Positions 1 through 8,742 of a stretch of DNA of 64,000 nucleotides are shown in pieces. A program made the translations under genes and the position numbers. The stretch is taken from positions 1-64,000 of IMG/VR virus record IMGVR_UViG_3300012944_000001, one strand, 5' to 3'. Below the pieces are notes generated by a model that did not search any database, had not been told where the DNA came from, and saw only the letters and a program-made list of their open reading frames with translations. Position 1 is the stretch's first letter, and each line of letters starts with the position of its first letter. Origin of the DNA: a virus.

Positions 1-1
1 G

Positions 2-388
2 CAGAAGAAGGCTCAGCAAGAGCAGTTGAAGAAGGAATTGGAGCCCTATCTTCTGGCGGCAGAGACTAACGCTAGAGGTTCCCATGTGCTAGCGTTTGAT
101 ACTCCGCTGGAAGTCAATGGACAACGTTACGCCAGCTTGCAGAAGATGCGTAAGGAGAGTAAGGTTCTCAACGAAGACCGAGTCTACGACTGGTTGGCAA
201 CACGAGCACAAGATGATACTCTGACGAAGGCAGAAAGAGATCTACTCAGCAGCATATTCGTAGAGGTAGAGCAGATAGATCAATCAGCTCTATGGGAGGT
301 GTTCGTACAGGATCTCATGTCACAAGAGGAACTTGACAGCCTGTTCGATACCACAGTAGTATGGGCGTTCTCACCAGTTAAAGAATAA
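2..388 (+). CDS. hypothetical protein, 5' end outside window
   Basis: The reading frame is open from base 2, so the start lies upstream of the window and only the C-terminal 128 residues are seen. The first residues are Gln/Lys/Glu-rich, as in a coiled coil, followed by an acidic helical region ending FSPVKE. I do not recognise the family. A TTG at 26 is an internal start candidate without a clear ribosome binding site. The lipoprotein gene follows after 18 bases, so it is probably in the same operon. Confidence 0.7.
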   Translation, partial: QKKAQQEQLKKELEPYLLAAETNARGSHVLAFDTPLEVNGQRYASLQKMRKESKVLNEDRVYDWLATRAQDDTLTKAERDLLSSIFVEVEQIDQSALWEVFVQDLMSQEELDSLFDTTVVWAFSPVKE

Positions 389-406
389 CAATCCAGGAGG
401 CAGTAA

Positions 407-682
407 ATGCAGCTCAACAAGACTCTTGCAGGTATGGTAGTTGGAGTTGTTATCGCGGGTTCCGCGTTGACGGCTTGTACTTCTCAGCCCACTGAGTATG
501 ATCGTGTCTATGACACGCGTACCCACACGTATGTTGTGGTTACCCACACCTACTACGTGCAGCACAAGAGTTATTACAGTGGTCCGACTGTTAAGGTTTC
601 TTCTCCGAAGTCCACTAAGACTTCTTCTACTAAGAAGAAGCTGGTCTGTAAGATTGTGAAGAAGCACAAGAGTTGCCGCTAA
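407..682 (+). CDS. small putative lipoprotein
   Basis: The 91-residue product starts at ATG 407, six bases after a perfect AGGAGG. The N terminus has a Lys, then a hydrophobic stretch (residues 8-22), then a lipobox ending LTAC at about residue 24. Export and N-terminal lipidation by the host are therefore expected. The mature part is Tyr/Thr/Ser-rich and ends in a strongly basic Lys-rich tail with two Cys. Small phage lipoproteins often act at the host envelope, for example in superinfection exclusion, but nothing here proves that role. Confidence 0.75.
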   Translation: MQLNKTLAGMVVGVVIAGSALTACTSQPTEYDRVYDTRTHTYVVVTHTYYVQHKSYYSGPTVKVSSPKSTKTSSTKKKLVCKIVKKHKSCR

Positions 683-689
683 TATTCTT

Positions 690-719
690 CTATTATTCTC
701 AGGTGACTGAGAGTAGTAG
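690..719 (+). promoter_or_regulatory. 13-bp hairpin with GTGA tetraloop
   Basis: Bases 690-702 pair with 707-719 (G-U pairs allowed), closed by GTGA, a GNRA-type tetraloop. No T tract follows and a ribosome binding site begins about 12 bases downstream. A stabilising or processing hairpin is more likely than a terminator. Confidence 0.4.
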
Positions 720-740
720 TGGACTATTAAAGGAGAAGCA

Positions 741-926
741 TTGAAGTATGAATTAAGTAAACTCAAACAACGATGGTTAACGCGTTTTGTTTGGCACTTA
801 CCACGTTCGTTAGTTTATTGGTGTGCCATACGAGTAATGTCTCATGCTACAACGGGAGAATATGATAATCAAATAGTTCCAGATCTTACTGCAATGGAAG
901 CACTCGAACGCTGGGAGAATAAGTGA
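741..926 (+). CDS. conserved small phage protein
   Basis: The 61-residue product starts at TTG 741, six bases after AGGAG. It has a basic N terminus, a hydrophobic patch (LPRSLVYWCAIRV, residues about 20-32), then HATTGEYDN and an acidic end with ALERWENK. This pattern resembles a family of about 60-80 residues found in many actinophages, whose function I do not know. The stop overlaps the GTG of the next gene as GTGA. Confidence 0.7.
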   Translation: MKYELSKLKQRWLTRFVWHLPRSLVYWCAIRVMSHATTGEYDNQIVPDLTAMEALERWENK

Positions 927-1213
927 TTACTCGTAAGTTCACCGTGGATGAATTGGAAGAGGAGTACGGACTTCCTTGGGAGGACAATCTTTCTTTTGAG
1001 CGTATAGATAAGCACCGTTGGTATACCGTCTGTGAAGTAGTATTTCGGGCTGACGATGGTTTCTATTACTCAGTTGACTATCTGGAACCCAACACTGAAA
1101 TGCAAGAGGGTCAGGATCGTTGGAATGCAGAATACAGTACAAATCTGGTAACAGCTACTAAGGTAGTAAAGAAGTCTATTGTTGTAGACAGTTGGGTAAC
1201 TGCTGACGCATAG
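923..1213 (+). CDS. hypothetical protein
   Basis: The 96-residue product starts at GTG 923, overlapping the previous stop by four bases, which indicates translational coupling. It is acidic, with many aromatic residues (EEYGLPWED, YTVCEVVFRADDGFYYSVDY), and is probably a small beta-rich fold. No catalytic motif or membrane segment is visible and I recognise no family. Confidence 0.7.
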   Translation: MITRKFTVDELEEEYGLPWEDNLSFERIDKHRWYTVCEVVFRADDGFYYSVDYLEPNTEMQEGQDRWNAEYSTNLVTATKVVKKSIVVDSWVTADA

Positions 1214-1225
1214 GAAAGGCACTTA

Positions 1226-1435
1226 ATGAATTTCAGTACACTTGCTACTTTGGACACCGATGATATAGCTCGTAGACTTGCTCAGCACCTTGATCCAGAT
1301 GAATTGATAGATTTTATCGCGGCTATTGATGATCATATGTCTGACTGGGAATTTACTGAGAAGATTTATGAATGGGCTTTGGCCGAACACGAAACCTTTG
1401 TTGGTGAAGTCCAAGAATATGATCGTAAGTTCTGA
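1226..1435 (+). CDS. hypothetical acidic helical protein
   Basis: The 69-residue product starts at ATG 1226 after AGGAAAGG. It is strongly acidic and predicted helical (DTDDIARRLAQHLDPDEL, then DHMSDWEF). Small acidic helical phage proteins are sometimes DNA mimics or inhibitors of host proteins, but nothing here shows that. It lies in the rightward operon between genes of unknown function. Confidence 0.65.
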   Translation: MNFSTLATLDTDDIARRLAQHLDPDELIDFIAAIDDHMSDWEFTEKIYEWALAEHETFVGEVQEYDRKF

Positions 1436-1444
1436 TGGATAGAG

Positions 1445-1846
1445 GTGAGATTAATTAATTCCTGGTACCACGCTGTTTCTGCTTCACACAAGTGGGGCGG
1501 AAAGCCTGAAGATTATCTTCCTATTGAAGAGTTTATCGATTCTTCCAAGAAGACCTTTGGTGACTTCCGGCATCGTGCTATGTATCATCACACACTAGGT
1601 GTATACCTGTGTGAGGATCTTTTTGGGAAGACTATTAAGATCAGTAAGAACACAAAGATTATTGATGTTCCTGTACGTCTTATCGCAGAGCGTCATATTG
1701 TAGAGGACTTGGGATTCCTTCCAAGTCCAGAGCATTATCTTAAGAATATTCCTTTTGATAGTGATGAGACTCGTTGGATGAGTGGAGCTATTCGTAAGGA
1801 AGTCGGTAATTTCAATCAAATCTTTAACAAGGAGAGCAATGTCTAA
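1445..1846 (+). CDS. DUF6915-type protein
   Basis: The 133-residue product starts at GTG 1445 after AGAGG. Its layout matches what I know as DUF6915: HKWGGKPEDYLPIEEFIDSSK, FRHRAMYHHTLGVYLCEDLFG, then VPVRLIAERHIVEDLG and PSPEHYLKNI. The conserved His residues (RHRAMYHH, AERHIVEDLG) could bind metal, but the function is unknown. Homologues are common in phages. The 3' end overlaps the next gene by eight bases. Confidence 0.8.
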   Translation: MRLINSWYHAVSASHKWGGKPEDYLPIEEFIDSSKKTFGDFRHRAMYHHTLGVYLCEDLFGKTIKISKNTKIIDVPVRLIAERHIVEDLGFLPSPEHYLKNIPFDSDETRWMSGAIRKEVGNFNQIFNKESNV

Positions 1847-2315
1847 TAGTTCACAGTTCTTGGGTATGAAGGTAGAAGGTAGTTACGGCGGTTGGACCCG
1901 CGCTATCCAGAAGCCTATTGAAGATCTTTATCCTTATTTCAAGCTGGCTTTTGATAAGGGTGTAACCGCAGTGATGTGGGAGCAGTATACTCCTGGCTTT
2001 AATGATGGTGAGCCTTGTGAGTTCTCTGTTATGGAAGCTAAGGTAACTTCCAACGCACTGGTCGCTGAGGCTTGGTTGGATGACGAGTCCCCAGATATGG
2101 AACTGGCTTATCCGGATGAAGACTTTTCCGATTATGATGAGTATCACTATGCGTCTTGGTCTGAGCATCCAGACGGGGTAGAAATTTCTAAGATTGAAAT
2201 GCCAGTAGATTCTGTTGCCTTTGAGGATGCTTTACGTGGAGTCTTTGGTAATGATACAAAGATTGTCGTTACTCCGGGACGTGTTGTTCAGTTCGAATAC
2301 GACTGTGGGTACTGA
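1839..2315 (+). CDS. conserved hypothetical phage protein
   Basis: I place the start at ATG 1839 (MSNSSQFLGMKVEGSYGG), seven bases after AAGGAG, rather than an earlier in-frame codon without a ribosome binding site. The 158-residue product is acidic and aromatic, with AVMWEQYTPGFNDGEPCEF near residues 44-62. That block looks like a family seen in several large phages; its function is unknown. The stop overlaps the next start as TGATG. Confidence 0.75.
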   Translation: MSNSSQFLGMKVEGSYGGWTRAIQKPIEDLYPYFKLAFDKGVTAVMWEQYTPGFNDGEPCEFSVMEAKVTSNALVAEAWLDDESPDMELAYPDEDFSDYDEYHYASWSEHPDGVEISKIEMPVDSVAFEDALRGVFGNDTKIVVTPGRVVQFEYDCGY

Positions 2316-2506
2316 TGGAAAGAATGCGTATTGAACTAGATCTTCCTACCATGTATGTGGTGATGACTCCTGCCTTGCAGGAAGCATATGATAGGGCAGA
2401 GGAAGAGGATGATTGGCAGCCCCTAATTGATACGCTCTACGGTGACCTAGAAGATCATTTTATGAGCGAATTCACTATTGAAGATGTGGACATTGTAAAT
2501 TGGTGA
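2315..2506 (+). CDS. hypothetical small acidic protein
   Basis: The 63-residue product starts at ATG 2315, sharing one base with the previous stop. It is acidic and probably helical (ALQEAYDRAEEEDDW). No family is recognised. Its gene is translationally coupled on both sides, and its TGA overlaps the GTG of the MerR-like gene. Confidence 0.65.
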   Translation: MERMRIELDLPTMYVVMTPALQEAYDRAEEEDDWQPLIDTLYGDLEDHFMSEFTIEDVDIVNW

Positions 2507-2946
2507 CAACTTGGCATGAACAGATGGCAAAGGTCTTTCCTGGATCAACAACGCCTCTTATACACCAAGAGATTCGTGTAGCCCAAGAAAAGGCCATTGA
2601 GGACTGGGATGCCAAGCCTAATATCTTTCGCATGAATGGAAAGGATGTAGAATTCTTTTCTATAGGTCAGTTGGGAAAGGCTCTGGGAAACCGGAGCTCC
2701 AACACCTTGCGTGCGTGGGAGAGAGAAGGTATTATCGGCAAGTCCCCTTATGTCAAGCCTTCTGCCACACCGAATGGTCGCCGTAGGATGTACACACGTG
2801 CCATGGTGGAGGGGTTAGTAATCATAGCCCGAGAAGAAGGCGTGTTGTGGCCAGATAAGGGCATTAGACTCTCCGATACCAAATTCTCAGTAAGAGCAAT
2901 AGCCTTATTCAAACAATTAATAAAGGAGCGCAATGGCAACACGTAA
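2503..2946 (+). CDS. MerR-like DNA-binding protein
   Basis: The 147-residue product starts at GTG 2503 (GTGA overlap); TTG 2500 is an alternative. Residues about 50-105 form a MerR-type winged helix: FSIGQLGKALG, then TLRAWEREGIIGKSPYV, then RRRMYTRAMVEGL. MerR family members bind promoter DNA. There is no obvious effector domain, only a basic helical C terminus. The same kind of protein occurs just upstream of SSB and polymerase genes in other actinophages, so it may regulate this replication operon. Confidence 0.75.
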   Translation: MTTWHEQMAKVFPGSTTPLIHQEIRVAQEKAIEDWDAKPNIFRMNGKDVEFFSIGQLGKALGNRSSNTLRAWEREGIIGKSPYVKPSATPNGRRRMYTRAMVEGLVIIAREEGVLWPDKGIRLSDTKFSVRAIALFKQLIKERNGNT

Positions 2947-3256
2947 GGCTGTATCAGAGGAGACAAAGCCCGGACCGGTGCTCGCTGCGGCTGAGCCTGT
3001 GTCAGTCACCTCTGTTACACTGTTGGATGACAGTCTGGAGATTACCTACTCTCGTAGTTGGGAACTGGCTGTAGTACAGTACGAGAAGGAGGCTTTGTTC
3101 ACCAGTTTCAAGGTTAGAGTTCCTGTAGATAGTGATCTGACTGCGGTGGGTGAGAAGTGCTCTGATATGATGAACGAAATCCAGGAAGCTGATCTGGGTT
3201 GGGCTCGTTCCATGACGAATAACAATGGTTCTCTTATTACTCGTATCATTAAGTAA
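2933..3256 (+). CDS. hypothetical protein
   Basis: The 107-residue product starts at ATG 2933 after AAAGGAG and overlaps the MerR-like gene by 14 bases. After a Lys/Glu N terminus, residues 30-100 look like alternating strands and a helix (TYSRSWELAVVQYEKEALFTS). The gene lies directly before the ssDNA-binding gene, so a replication-accessory role is possible but unproven. Confidence 0.65.
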   Translation: MATRKAVSEETKPGPVLAAAEPVSVTSVTLLDDSLEITYSRSWELAVVQYEKEALFTSFKVRVPVDSDLTAVGEKCSDMMNEIQEADLGWARSMTNNNGSLITRIIK

Positions 3257-3306
3257 TTGTAAATAGTTGATAGCGCCTATAGCGCAACTAACAAAGGAAA
3301 ATATTT

Positions 3307-4050
3307 ATGGCTAGGATTTCTCGTACACGTGTCGCTGATGCTGACACTTATGGCACGGATATGCCCCAGGATGTTGAGCGTGAAGTATATGCTAACGGTG
3401 TACCAGATCATGACGAAGATGATGTTCCGCGTCGTCGTCCCGCTAGTACTTCTCGTCCCGCAGTAAGTACGGGCTGGGGTGCGCCTAAGCAGGAGCAGCG
3501 TGAGCGTGTTCAGGCACCTTATCTTAAGCTAAAGGACAACGGTAAGCGTATTGTCAAGCTTCTTACTGAGGCTCCTTCCCTTCGTTATTTCGAGCACTAC
3601 GTAAACTCTTCCGGCAAGCGTTATATTTGTCCTGGACGAGATGAGTGTGCTCTGTGTCAGGAAGGACACAAGGCAGGCTATCGTTTTATGTTCAACGTAG
3701 TGGACATGGAGGATCCTTCTGAGGTAGCTACTTGGACATTCGGTAATGAGGTGTCTCAGCAGCTACAGTCATTTGCTGAAGATGAAATTACTTCTCCCCT
3801 TAACCGAGAGAATCTTTATTTTCAGGTCTATCACATTAAGGTAGACGGCCGTAAGGCTCCTGGTACTAAGGTGCTTCCCCTTAAGGCGCGAGATCTTCAA
3901 CTAGATTATAGTGTTGAGCCTCTTAATGGAGATGAAATTGCCGCTCTGTCTGACGAACTATATGCAGATGAGATCTTGTTTATCTGGGGAGCTCGTAAGA
4001 TTGAGGAAGCTGCTGCGGATCTGACACCTAATGATCTGCCTAAGAAGTAA
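3307..4050 (+). CDS. ssb: gp32-like single-stranded DNA-binding protein
   Basis: The 247-residue product starts at ATG 3307 after AAAGGAAAA. The N-terminal 60 residues are flexible and basic/acidic (VPRRRPASTSRPAV). The core has the T4 gp32 zinc motif: FEHYVNSSGKRY, then CPGRDECALCQEGHKAG (residues about 109-126), followed by an OB-like region. gp32-type proteins coat ssDNA during replication and recombination and recruit partner enzymes. The gene is followed at once by a strong terminator and then by the DNA polymerase gene. Confidence 0.85.
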   Translation: MARISRTRVADADTYGTDMPQDVEREVYANGVPDHDEDDVPRRRPASTSRPAVSTGWGAPKQEQRERVQAPYLKLKDNGKRIVKLLTEAPSLRYFEHYVNSSGKRYICPGRDECALCQEGHKAGYRFMFNVVDMEDPSEVATWTFGNEVSQQLQSFAEDEITSPLNRENLYFQVYHIKVDGRKAPGTKVLPLKARDLQLDYSVEPLNGDEIAALSDELYADEILFIWGARKIEEAAADLTPNDLPKK

Positions 4051-4071
4051 CACTGCGTAACTAGACAAACT

Positions 4072-4112
4072 ACAGCCCCTGATGATATCTTGTCGTCAGG
4101 GGCTGTTTTATT
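4072..4112 (+). terminator. intrinsic terminator after ssb
   Basis: ACAGCCCCTGATGA (4072-4085) pairs with TCGTCAGGGGCTGT (4093-4106), with a loop of seven bases and a TTTTATT tract. It separates the ssb operon from the polymerase operon. Confidence 0.85.
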
Positions 4113-4132
4113 GGACAAAGAAAGGAGTATTG

Positions 4133-6145
4133 ATGGATGGAGTTATTTTTACCGAAGAACAACTTAAGGAAGAAGTAGATTACTTTCTTAAGCAAGATGC
4201 TTTTACTTTCGACATCGAGTCTATGGAAGGAGCATATCCAGGTACCCGAGGAGTTCCCGCACACAATAGGGTAGTGTGGATTTCCTTGGCCACATATGGT
4301 CGGACTATTATCGTACCCATGGGGCATCCTAATGGGGATGTTTTGCTACAGCGTGCACATAAGAAGAAGAACAAAGAGACTGGGAAGTTTGAGGACTTTC
4401 CTGCTATTTACAATGAACCGCCCAAGCAATTGATGCCTAGTGTTGCTTTTGCAATTCTTCGTCCGCTTTTCTTCTCTCCCCTTGTTAAGATTGCACATAA
4501 CTCACCCACCGACTTCGTATCTGTGGCTAAATACTTTGGGGAAATTCCTCCAGGTCCAGTAGAAGATACTATTGTGGATCAATGGTTGCTTGATGAGAAT
4601 ATCGGACAGCCTGTCGGTGGACCGAAGCGACCTATGGATAAGAAGTTGAAGACTCTTATCAAGTGGTACTTTGGCGTGGACTATGATAAAGAGGGGGTGG
4701 GAAAGTGTATTGAAGCGCACCCCTTTTCCCGGGTGGCTCGTTATGGTCTCCTGGACGCTCGGTATACGTGGATGCTACGTCTCCTTCTCCGCAGAAAGCT
4801 AGCTGTAGCGGACCTGGAGGCCCATAGGAGCCTTGAGCGAGAGCTGTCTGAGGTTCTGTTCGCTATGAACCTGGAAGGCGCTCCTGTGGACGTACAGGCG
4901 ATTCAGGAACTAGAGATTCTTCTTACAAATAAACTTGCTGAAATTGAAGGAAGAGTATATAAGGCTGCGGGTAAGCGATTCAATATCAATTCTCCTATGC
5001 AAAAGCAGGACATCCTCTATGGCTATAAGAAGGATGGCGGCCAAGGACTAAAGCCTTGGAAACTGACTGATAGTGGTAAGAAGAAAAGAAATAATAGAGA
5101 ATCACTTGATATTCGTTGTTATTCCACAGATAAAGAAACGTTGGACAGTTATCCAGGAAACAAACTATGCCAAACCCTGTTGGAATATCAGGAAGTATCC
5201 AAGCTACTCAATACCTATGTGATTGGTTATCTGGGAGAGGAAGGTAACAAGGATAAGCCTTGCCGTATCTTTGATGGAAGAATTCACGCTGATCTTGTAC
5301 AGTACGGTACGGTTACTTCTCGTTTCTCTTGTCGGGAACCTAACCTACAGAATATTCCTCGCCCAGGTACTGAATTAGGTACTGCGGTTCGTGGTCTATT
5401 CCGTGCTCCTCAAGGATACAAGTTGGTAGTAGCGGACTATGCTCAGATCGAGTACCGTGTACTAGCCCACTATCTTGGCAAGGGAGTATTGTATGATGGA
5501 TTCCACGCAGGACTTGATGCTCACAAGGCCACTGCTTCTTCTATGTACAAGGTTCTTATTGAAGAAGTGACTAAGGAAATGCGTCAGGATTCCAAAGCAC
5601 TGGGATTCGGTGTTCTCTTTGGGGCTATGGCTGCGAAGATTGCGGCTACTATGGGTAAGTCTTTGGAATACGCACAAGAAAGAATTGAAGAATATGAAGC
5701 TACTCAGCCTGAAGTAAATGCCCTTAAGCGTGCTGTTTGGCGGGAAGCCCGTAAGCGTACAGTTCCACATCTTCGTACGATTACCGGATTTGAGCGCCGT
5801 GTATGGGATCTGTCCAGTGACGAGAAGTGGAAGCGGCTACGTGCTGAGAGGCAACTATTCAACTCTCTCATCCAGGGTGGTGCAGCAGGACTTATCAAGA
5901 TGGCTATGGTACGTTTGCATAAAGCATTGAAGGAAGATTACAGCAAGCATAATAATCCGGCGGAGAAGATTTCTCTAGTTCTTTCTGTACATGATGAGTT
6001 GGTGCTTCTTTCACCAGAACACAGAGTAGAAGAGGCTAGGATTATGTTGGAAAATGCTATGGTAGGTGACGAGATGCAAACTATTCTCAAGGTGCCTCTT
6101 GAAGCAGATGCAAAGATCGTTTCGCGTTGGTCAGAAGCAAAGTGA
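4133..6145 (+). CDS. polA: family A DNA polymerase with 3'-5' exonuclease
   Basis: The 670-residue replicative polymerase starts at ATG 4133 after AAAGGAG. The N-terminal DEDDy exonuclease shows FDIESMEG (Exo I), KIAHNSPTDF (Exo II) and YGLLDARYTW (Exo III). The polymerase domain has motif A VVADYAQIEYRVLAHY, motif B RQDSKALGFGVLFGAM and motif C SVHDELVL. There is no 5'-3' exonuclease domain, as is usual for phage family A enzymes. It should copy the phage genome together with the upstream SSB and the downstream nucleotide and recombination enzymes. Confidence 0.95.
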   Translation: MDGVIFTEEQLKEEVDYFLKQDAFTFDIESMEGAYPGTRGVPAHNRVVWISLATYGRTIIVPMGHPNGDVLLQRAHKKKNKETGKFEDFPAIYNEPPKQLMPSVAFAILRPLFFSPLVKIAHNSPTDFVSVAKYFGEIPPGPVEDTIVDQWLLDENIGQPVGGPKRPMDKKLKTLIKWYFGVDYDKEGVGKCIEAHPFSRVARYGLLDARYTWMLRLLLRRKLAVADLEAHRSLERELSEVLFAMNLEGAPVDVQAIQELEILLTNKLAEIEGRVYKAAGKRFNINSPMQKQDILYGYKKDGGQGLKPWKLTDSGKKKRNNRESLDIRCYSTDKETLDSYPGNKLCQTLLEYQEVSKLLNTYVIGYLGEEGNKDKPCRIFDGRIHADLVQYGTVTSRFSCREPNLQNIPRPGTELGTAVRGLFRAPQGYKLVVADYAQIEYRVLAHYLGKGVLYDGFHAGLDAHKATASSMYKVLIEEVTKEMRQDSKALGFGVLFGAMAAKIAATMGKSLEYAQERIEEYEATQPEVNALKRAVWREARKRTVPHLRTITGFERRVWDLSSDEKWKRLRAERQLFNSLIQGGAAGLIKMAMVRLHKALKEDYSKHNNPAEKISLVLSVHDELVLLSPEHRVEEARIMLENAMVGDEMQTILKVPLEADAKIVSRWSEAK

Positions 6146-6154
6146 GGTATTGGT

Positions 6155-6250
6155 ATGAACACTGATAAACAATGGCATGATTTTCATCACAAGAAGAATC
6201 AATATCCTGGTTCTTGTATCTGGTGTAAAGCAGCAAAGGGGAATAAATGA
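6155..6250 (+). CDS. 31-residue Cys/His microprotein
   Basis: The ORF starts at ATG 6155, nine bases after the polymerase stop, and its TGA overlaps the next ATG (ATGA). The product has HDFHHKK and CIWCK, a single CxxC with nearby His that could hold one zinc ion, perhaps as a dimer. The tight spacing and overlap support a real gene. Its function is unknown. Confidence 0.6.
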   Translation: MNTDKQWHDFHHKKNQYPGSCIWCKAAKGNK

Positions 6251-6681
6251 TTAATCCTTTTGAAGAAGTAGAACCTGTGCCTCCTATCGATCCCTTCCAA
6301 GTACTTACCGCACAGTTATCCCGTGCCATGCTATGGGATATGGTGGGTCCTAAAGCAATTCAGGAAGATTTTGCATTATTTGGGCAACAACCTGCCAGTG
6401 AAGACGTACTAGAGGCAGAAGCAAGAGAGATGTGGGCTCGTAAGAACTCTCTTGCACATTTTGGTATGGATTTTCCTTTATTGTGTTGGGTGGCAGCAGA
6501 ATCAGCTTCTAAGGCGTTACTAGGAGCGGATGCTAATCTTAAAAATCTGTCTGATGTGGATAAAGCTAATTTCAGAACTAGTAATATTAAACTTGGCACA
6601 GCTATTGCCGAGTCAGTAGTTTCCCATATGTTAGAAAAAGGTTTGATTAAATACGGAGATAGTAATGAGTTTTTGGGCTGA
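6247..6681 (+). CDS. hypothetical helical protein
   Basis: The 144-residue product starts at ATG 6247, coupled to the preceding microgene. It is mostly helical (FQVLTAQLSRAMLWDMVG, AAESASKALLGADANLK, IAESVVSHMLEKG). I recognise no family. It sits between the polymerase and ribonucleotide reductase genes. Confidence 0.65.
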   Translation: MINPFEEVEPVPPIDPFQVLTAQLSRAMLWDMVGPKAIQEDFALFGQQPASEDVLEAEAREMWARKNSLAHFGMDFPLLCWVAAESASKALLGADANLKNLSDVDKANFRTSNIKLGTAIAESVVSHMLEKGLIKYGDSNEFLG

Positions 6682-7069
6682 TAAATTAAATGGAACAAAT
6701 TCTGTACCCACAGCTATTCCTTCTAGAGAATTATTTGGTTTACACCAACCGGTATATACCCCACAAGCAAATTCGCCACAACAAAGTATCCCAAACCCAC
6801 AGGACTACCAACCTAATGTGCGGTTGAAGCAAGGCGGTAGATGCCCTGATTGTGGTAGTGATAAATACATGACACATGGCAGTTATGCCATAGCTTGTGG
6901 AGAATGCGGATATCACCCTCGTTTTGAACAATCAGGACATGGAGAAAGAAGTCTTAAGACACAGCCAGGAGAAGCTACACCAGCAAGACAGTCAGCAGAT
7001 TCACAGACCATGGCCTCATCCATTGTTACATTGAACGCTGGTGGTGGAGATCACATTGGCAGCGCATAA
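6665..7069 (+). CDS. zinc-ribbon protein
   Basis: The 134-residue product starts at ATG 6665, inside the end of the previous gene. Residues about 58-82 carry a zinc ribbon, CPDCGS...CGECGY, with a CxxC on each strand. The N terminus is Pro/Gln/Asn-rich and the C terminus is Ser/Gly-rich, both probably disordered. Zinc ribbons mediate nucleic-acid or protein contacts; the specific role is unknown. Confidence 0.7.
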   Translation: MSFWADKLNGTNSVPTAIPSRELFGLHQPVYTPQANSPQQSIPNPQDYQPNVRLKQGGRCPDCGSDKYMTHGSYAIACGECGYHPRFEQSGHGERSLKTQPGEATPARQSADSQTMASSIVTLNAGGGDHIGSA

Positions 7070-7114
7070 TTTAATAGTTTAGATACCGACCACTACCCCT
7101 AACGGAGATACATT

Positions 7115-8725
7115 TTGAGCACAACTATGTCTTCTTTCGCAGAGACTATTTACCGTAATAAATATGCACACATCGGGGAAGAGTGGGAGGACACTGCGAG
7201 ACGCGTAGTCAGTACTGTAATGTCTCCATATTTTCCGGAAGATGTAGACACCCTGACGCAGGCTGTCATAGATCGTAAGTTCCTTCCTGGTGGTCGGTAT
7301 CTTTATGCCACAGGAAAGCCATTTCATCAGACTCAGAATTGTCTTCTTCTTACTGTTGAGGATTCAAGAGAATCTATCGCTGATCTTATGCAACGAGTAG
7401 CGTCCGGTTTGATGACCGGCGCTGGCATAGGTATTGTGTGGTCTAAGCTTCGTCCTGATGGCGCGGCCGTAAAGGGAATGGGCGGTACTTCTACCGGACC
7501 TGTTGCTTTTATGAAGGCCATCAATGAAATTGGCAGAAACATTATGCAAGGTGGTTCCAGACGTTCAGCCATTTGGGCTGGGCTACACTGGAATCATCCT
7601 GATGTATTCTCATTTATCAATGCTAAGAATTGGGATGAAGATTTAGTAGCAATGAAAGAGAAGGATTTCAATGCTGCTGCTCCTCTTGACATGACTAATA
7701 TTTCTGTAATTCTAGATGATGCTTTCTTTGTCGCATTTAATAATGAAAATAATGAAATGTATTCGTGGGCACAAAAGATTTACTGGACTACCATTGAGCA
7801 AATGCTTAAGACTGGCGAACCAGGATTTTCTGTAGATATTGAAGAGAATGAGGGAGAGAATCTTAGAAATGCCTGTACTGAGGTAACATCCAGAGATGAT
7901 GACGACATCTGTAATCTGGGCTCTCTTAATATGGCGCGTATTGAGTCTGTGGAAGAGATGGGGGAATTAACCCATCTGGCTACTCGTTTCCTTCTGTGCG
8001 GCACTCTTTATTCAAAGGTTCCTTATCAAGGAGTAGCTGACACGCGTGATAAGAATCGTCGTCTTGGTCTTGGTTTAATGGGAATCTACGAATGGCTGGT
8101 GACTAGAGGAAAGCCCTACGCGCCTGATACAGAGCTTGGGGAGTGGTTGGCACAGTATTCCCTCAGCGGAGTGTACGCAGCTTCCGCAGCAGACCATCTA
8201 GGCGTTTCTAGACCTATCAAGACACGTGCCATAGCTCCTACTGGTACGATCGGCATCATCGCAGAGACAACCACAGGCATTGAGCCTTTATTTGCGACTG
8301 CGTATAAGCGACGTTATCTTAAGGGAACAACGTGGCATTTCCAATATGTTGTAGAGCCTATGGCAAAGAGATTGGCCGACCAAGGTATTGATCCTGATAC
8401 TTTAGAAACTGCTTACACTCTGTCACTAGATCCAGGACGCAGACTTGCCTTCCAGGCATGGGTACAGATTTATGTAGATCATGGAATCAGTAGTACACTG
8501 AACCTCCCTGCTTGGGACAGTCAGATGTTTACAGCAGAAGATTTTGGTGGTATCCTCCTGGAACACCTGAAGGACATACGTGGAGTCACTGTGTATCCTG
8601 ATGGGGCCAGAGGCGGTCAGCCGCTAACTGTGGTACCGTACGCTGAAGCAGTCGCTTCTGAGGGAATCGAATATGAAGAACTTGGAAACGGTATGGCTTG
8701 TGTTTCGGGGGTTTGCGGAGTATAA
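7115..8725 (+). CDS. nrdJ: class II ribonucleotide reductase
   Basis: The 536-residue enzyme starts at TTG 7115 after CGGAGA (ATG 7127 is an alternative). The residues fit the adenosylcobalamin-dependent class: NCLLLTV with the first active Cys, GGTSTGPVAFM, CNLGSLNMA, and a finger loop RNACTEV keeping the N-x-C-x-E pattern where NPCGE is usual. APTGTIGII and TTTGIEP follow, and the C terminus MACVSGVCGV supplies redox Cys. It makes dNTP precursors without a small radical subunit, and none is encoded nearby. It depends on cobalamin from the host. Confidence 0.9.
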   Translation: MSTTMSSFAETIYRNKYAHIGEEWEDTARRVVSTVMSPYFPEDVDTLTQAVIDRKFLPGGRYLYATGKPFHQTQNCLLLTVEDSRESIADLMQRVASGLMTGAGIGIVWSKLRPDGAAVKGMGGTSTGPVAFMKAINEIGRNIMQGGSRRSAIWAGLHWNHPDVFSFINAKNWDEDLVAMKEKDFNAAAPLDMTNISVILDDAFFVAFNNENNEMYSWAQKIYWTTIEQMLKTGEPGFSVDIEENEGENLRNACTEVTSRDDDDICNLGSLNMARIESVEEMGELTHLATRFLLCGTLYSKVPYQGVADTRDKNRRLGLGLMGIYEWLVTRGKPYAPDTELGEWLAQYSLSGVYAASAADHLGVSRPIKTRAIAPTGTIGIIAETTTGIEPLFATAYKRRYLKGTTWHFQYVVEPMAKRLADQGIDPDTLETAYTLSLDPGRRLAFQAWVQIYVDHGISSTLNLPAWDSQMFTAEDFGGILLEHLKDIRGVTVYPDGARGGQPLTVVPYAEAVASEGIEYEELGNGMACVSGVCGV

Positions 8726-8742
8726 ATAATTAGGAGGAATAT

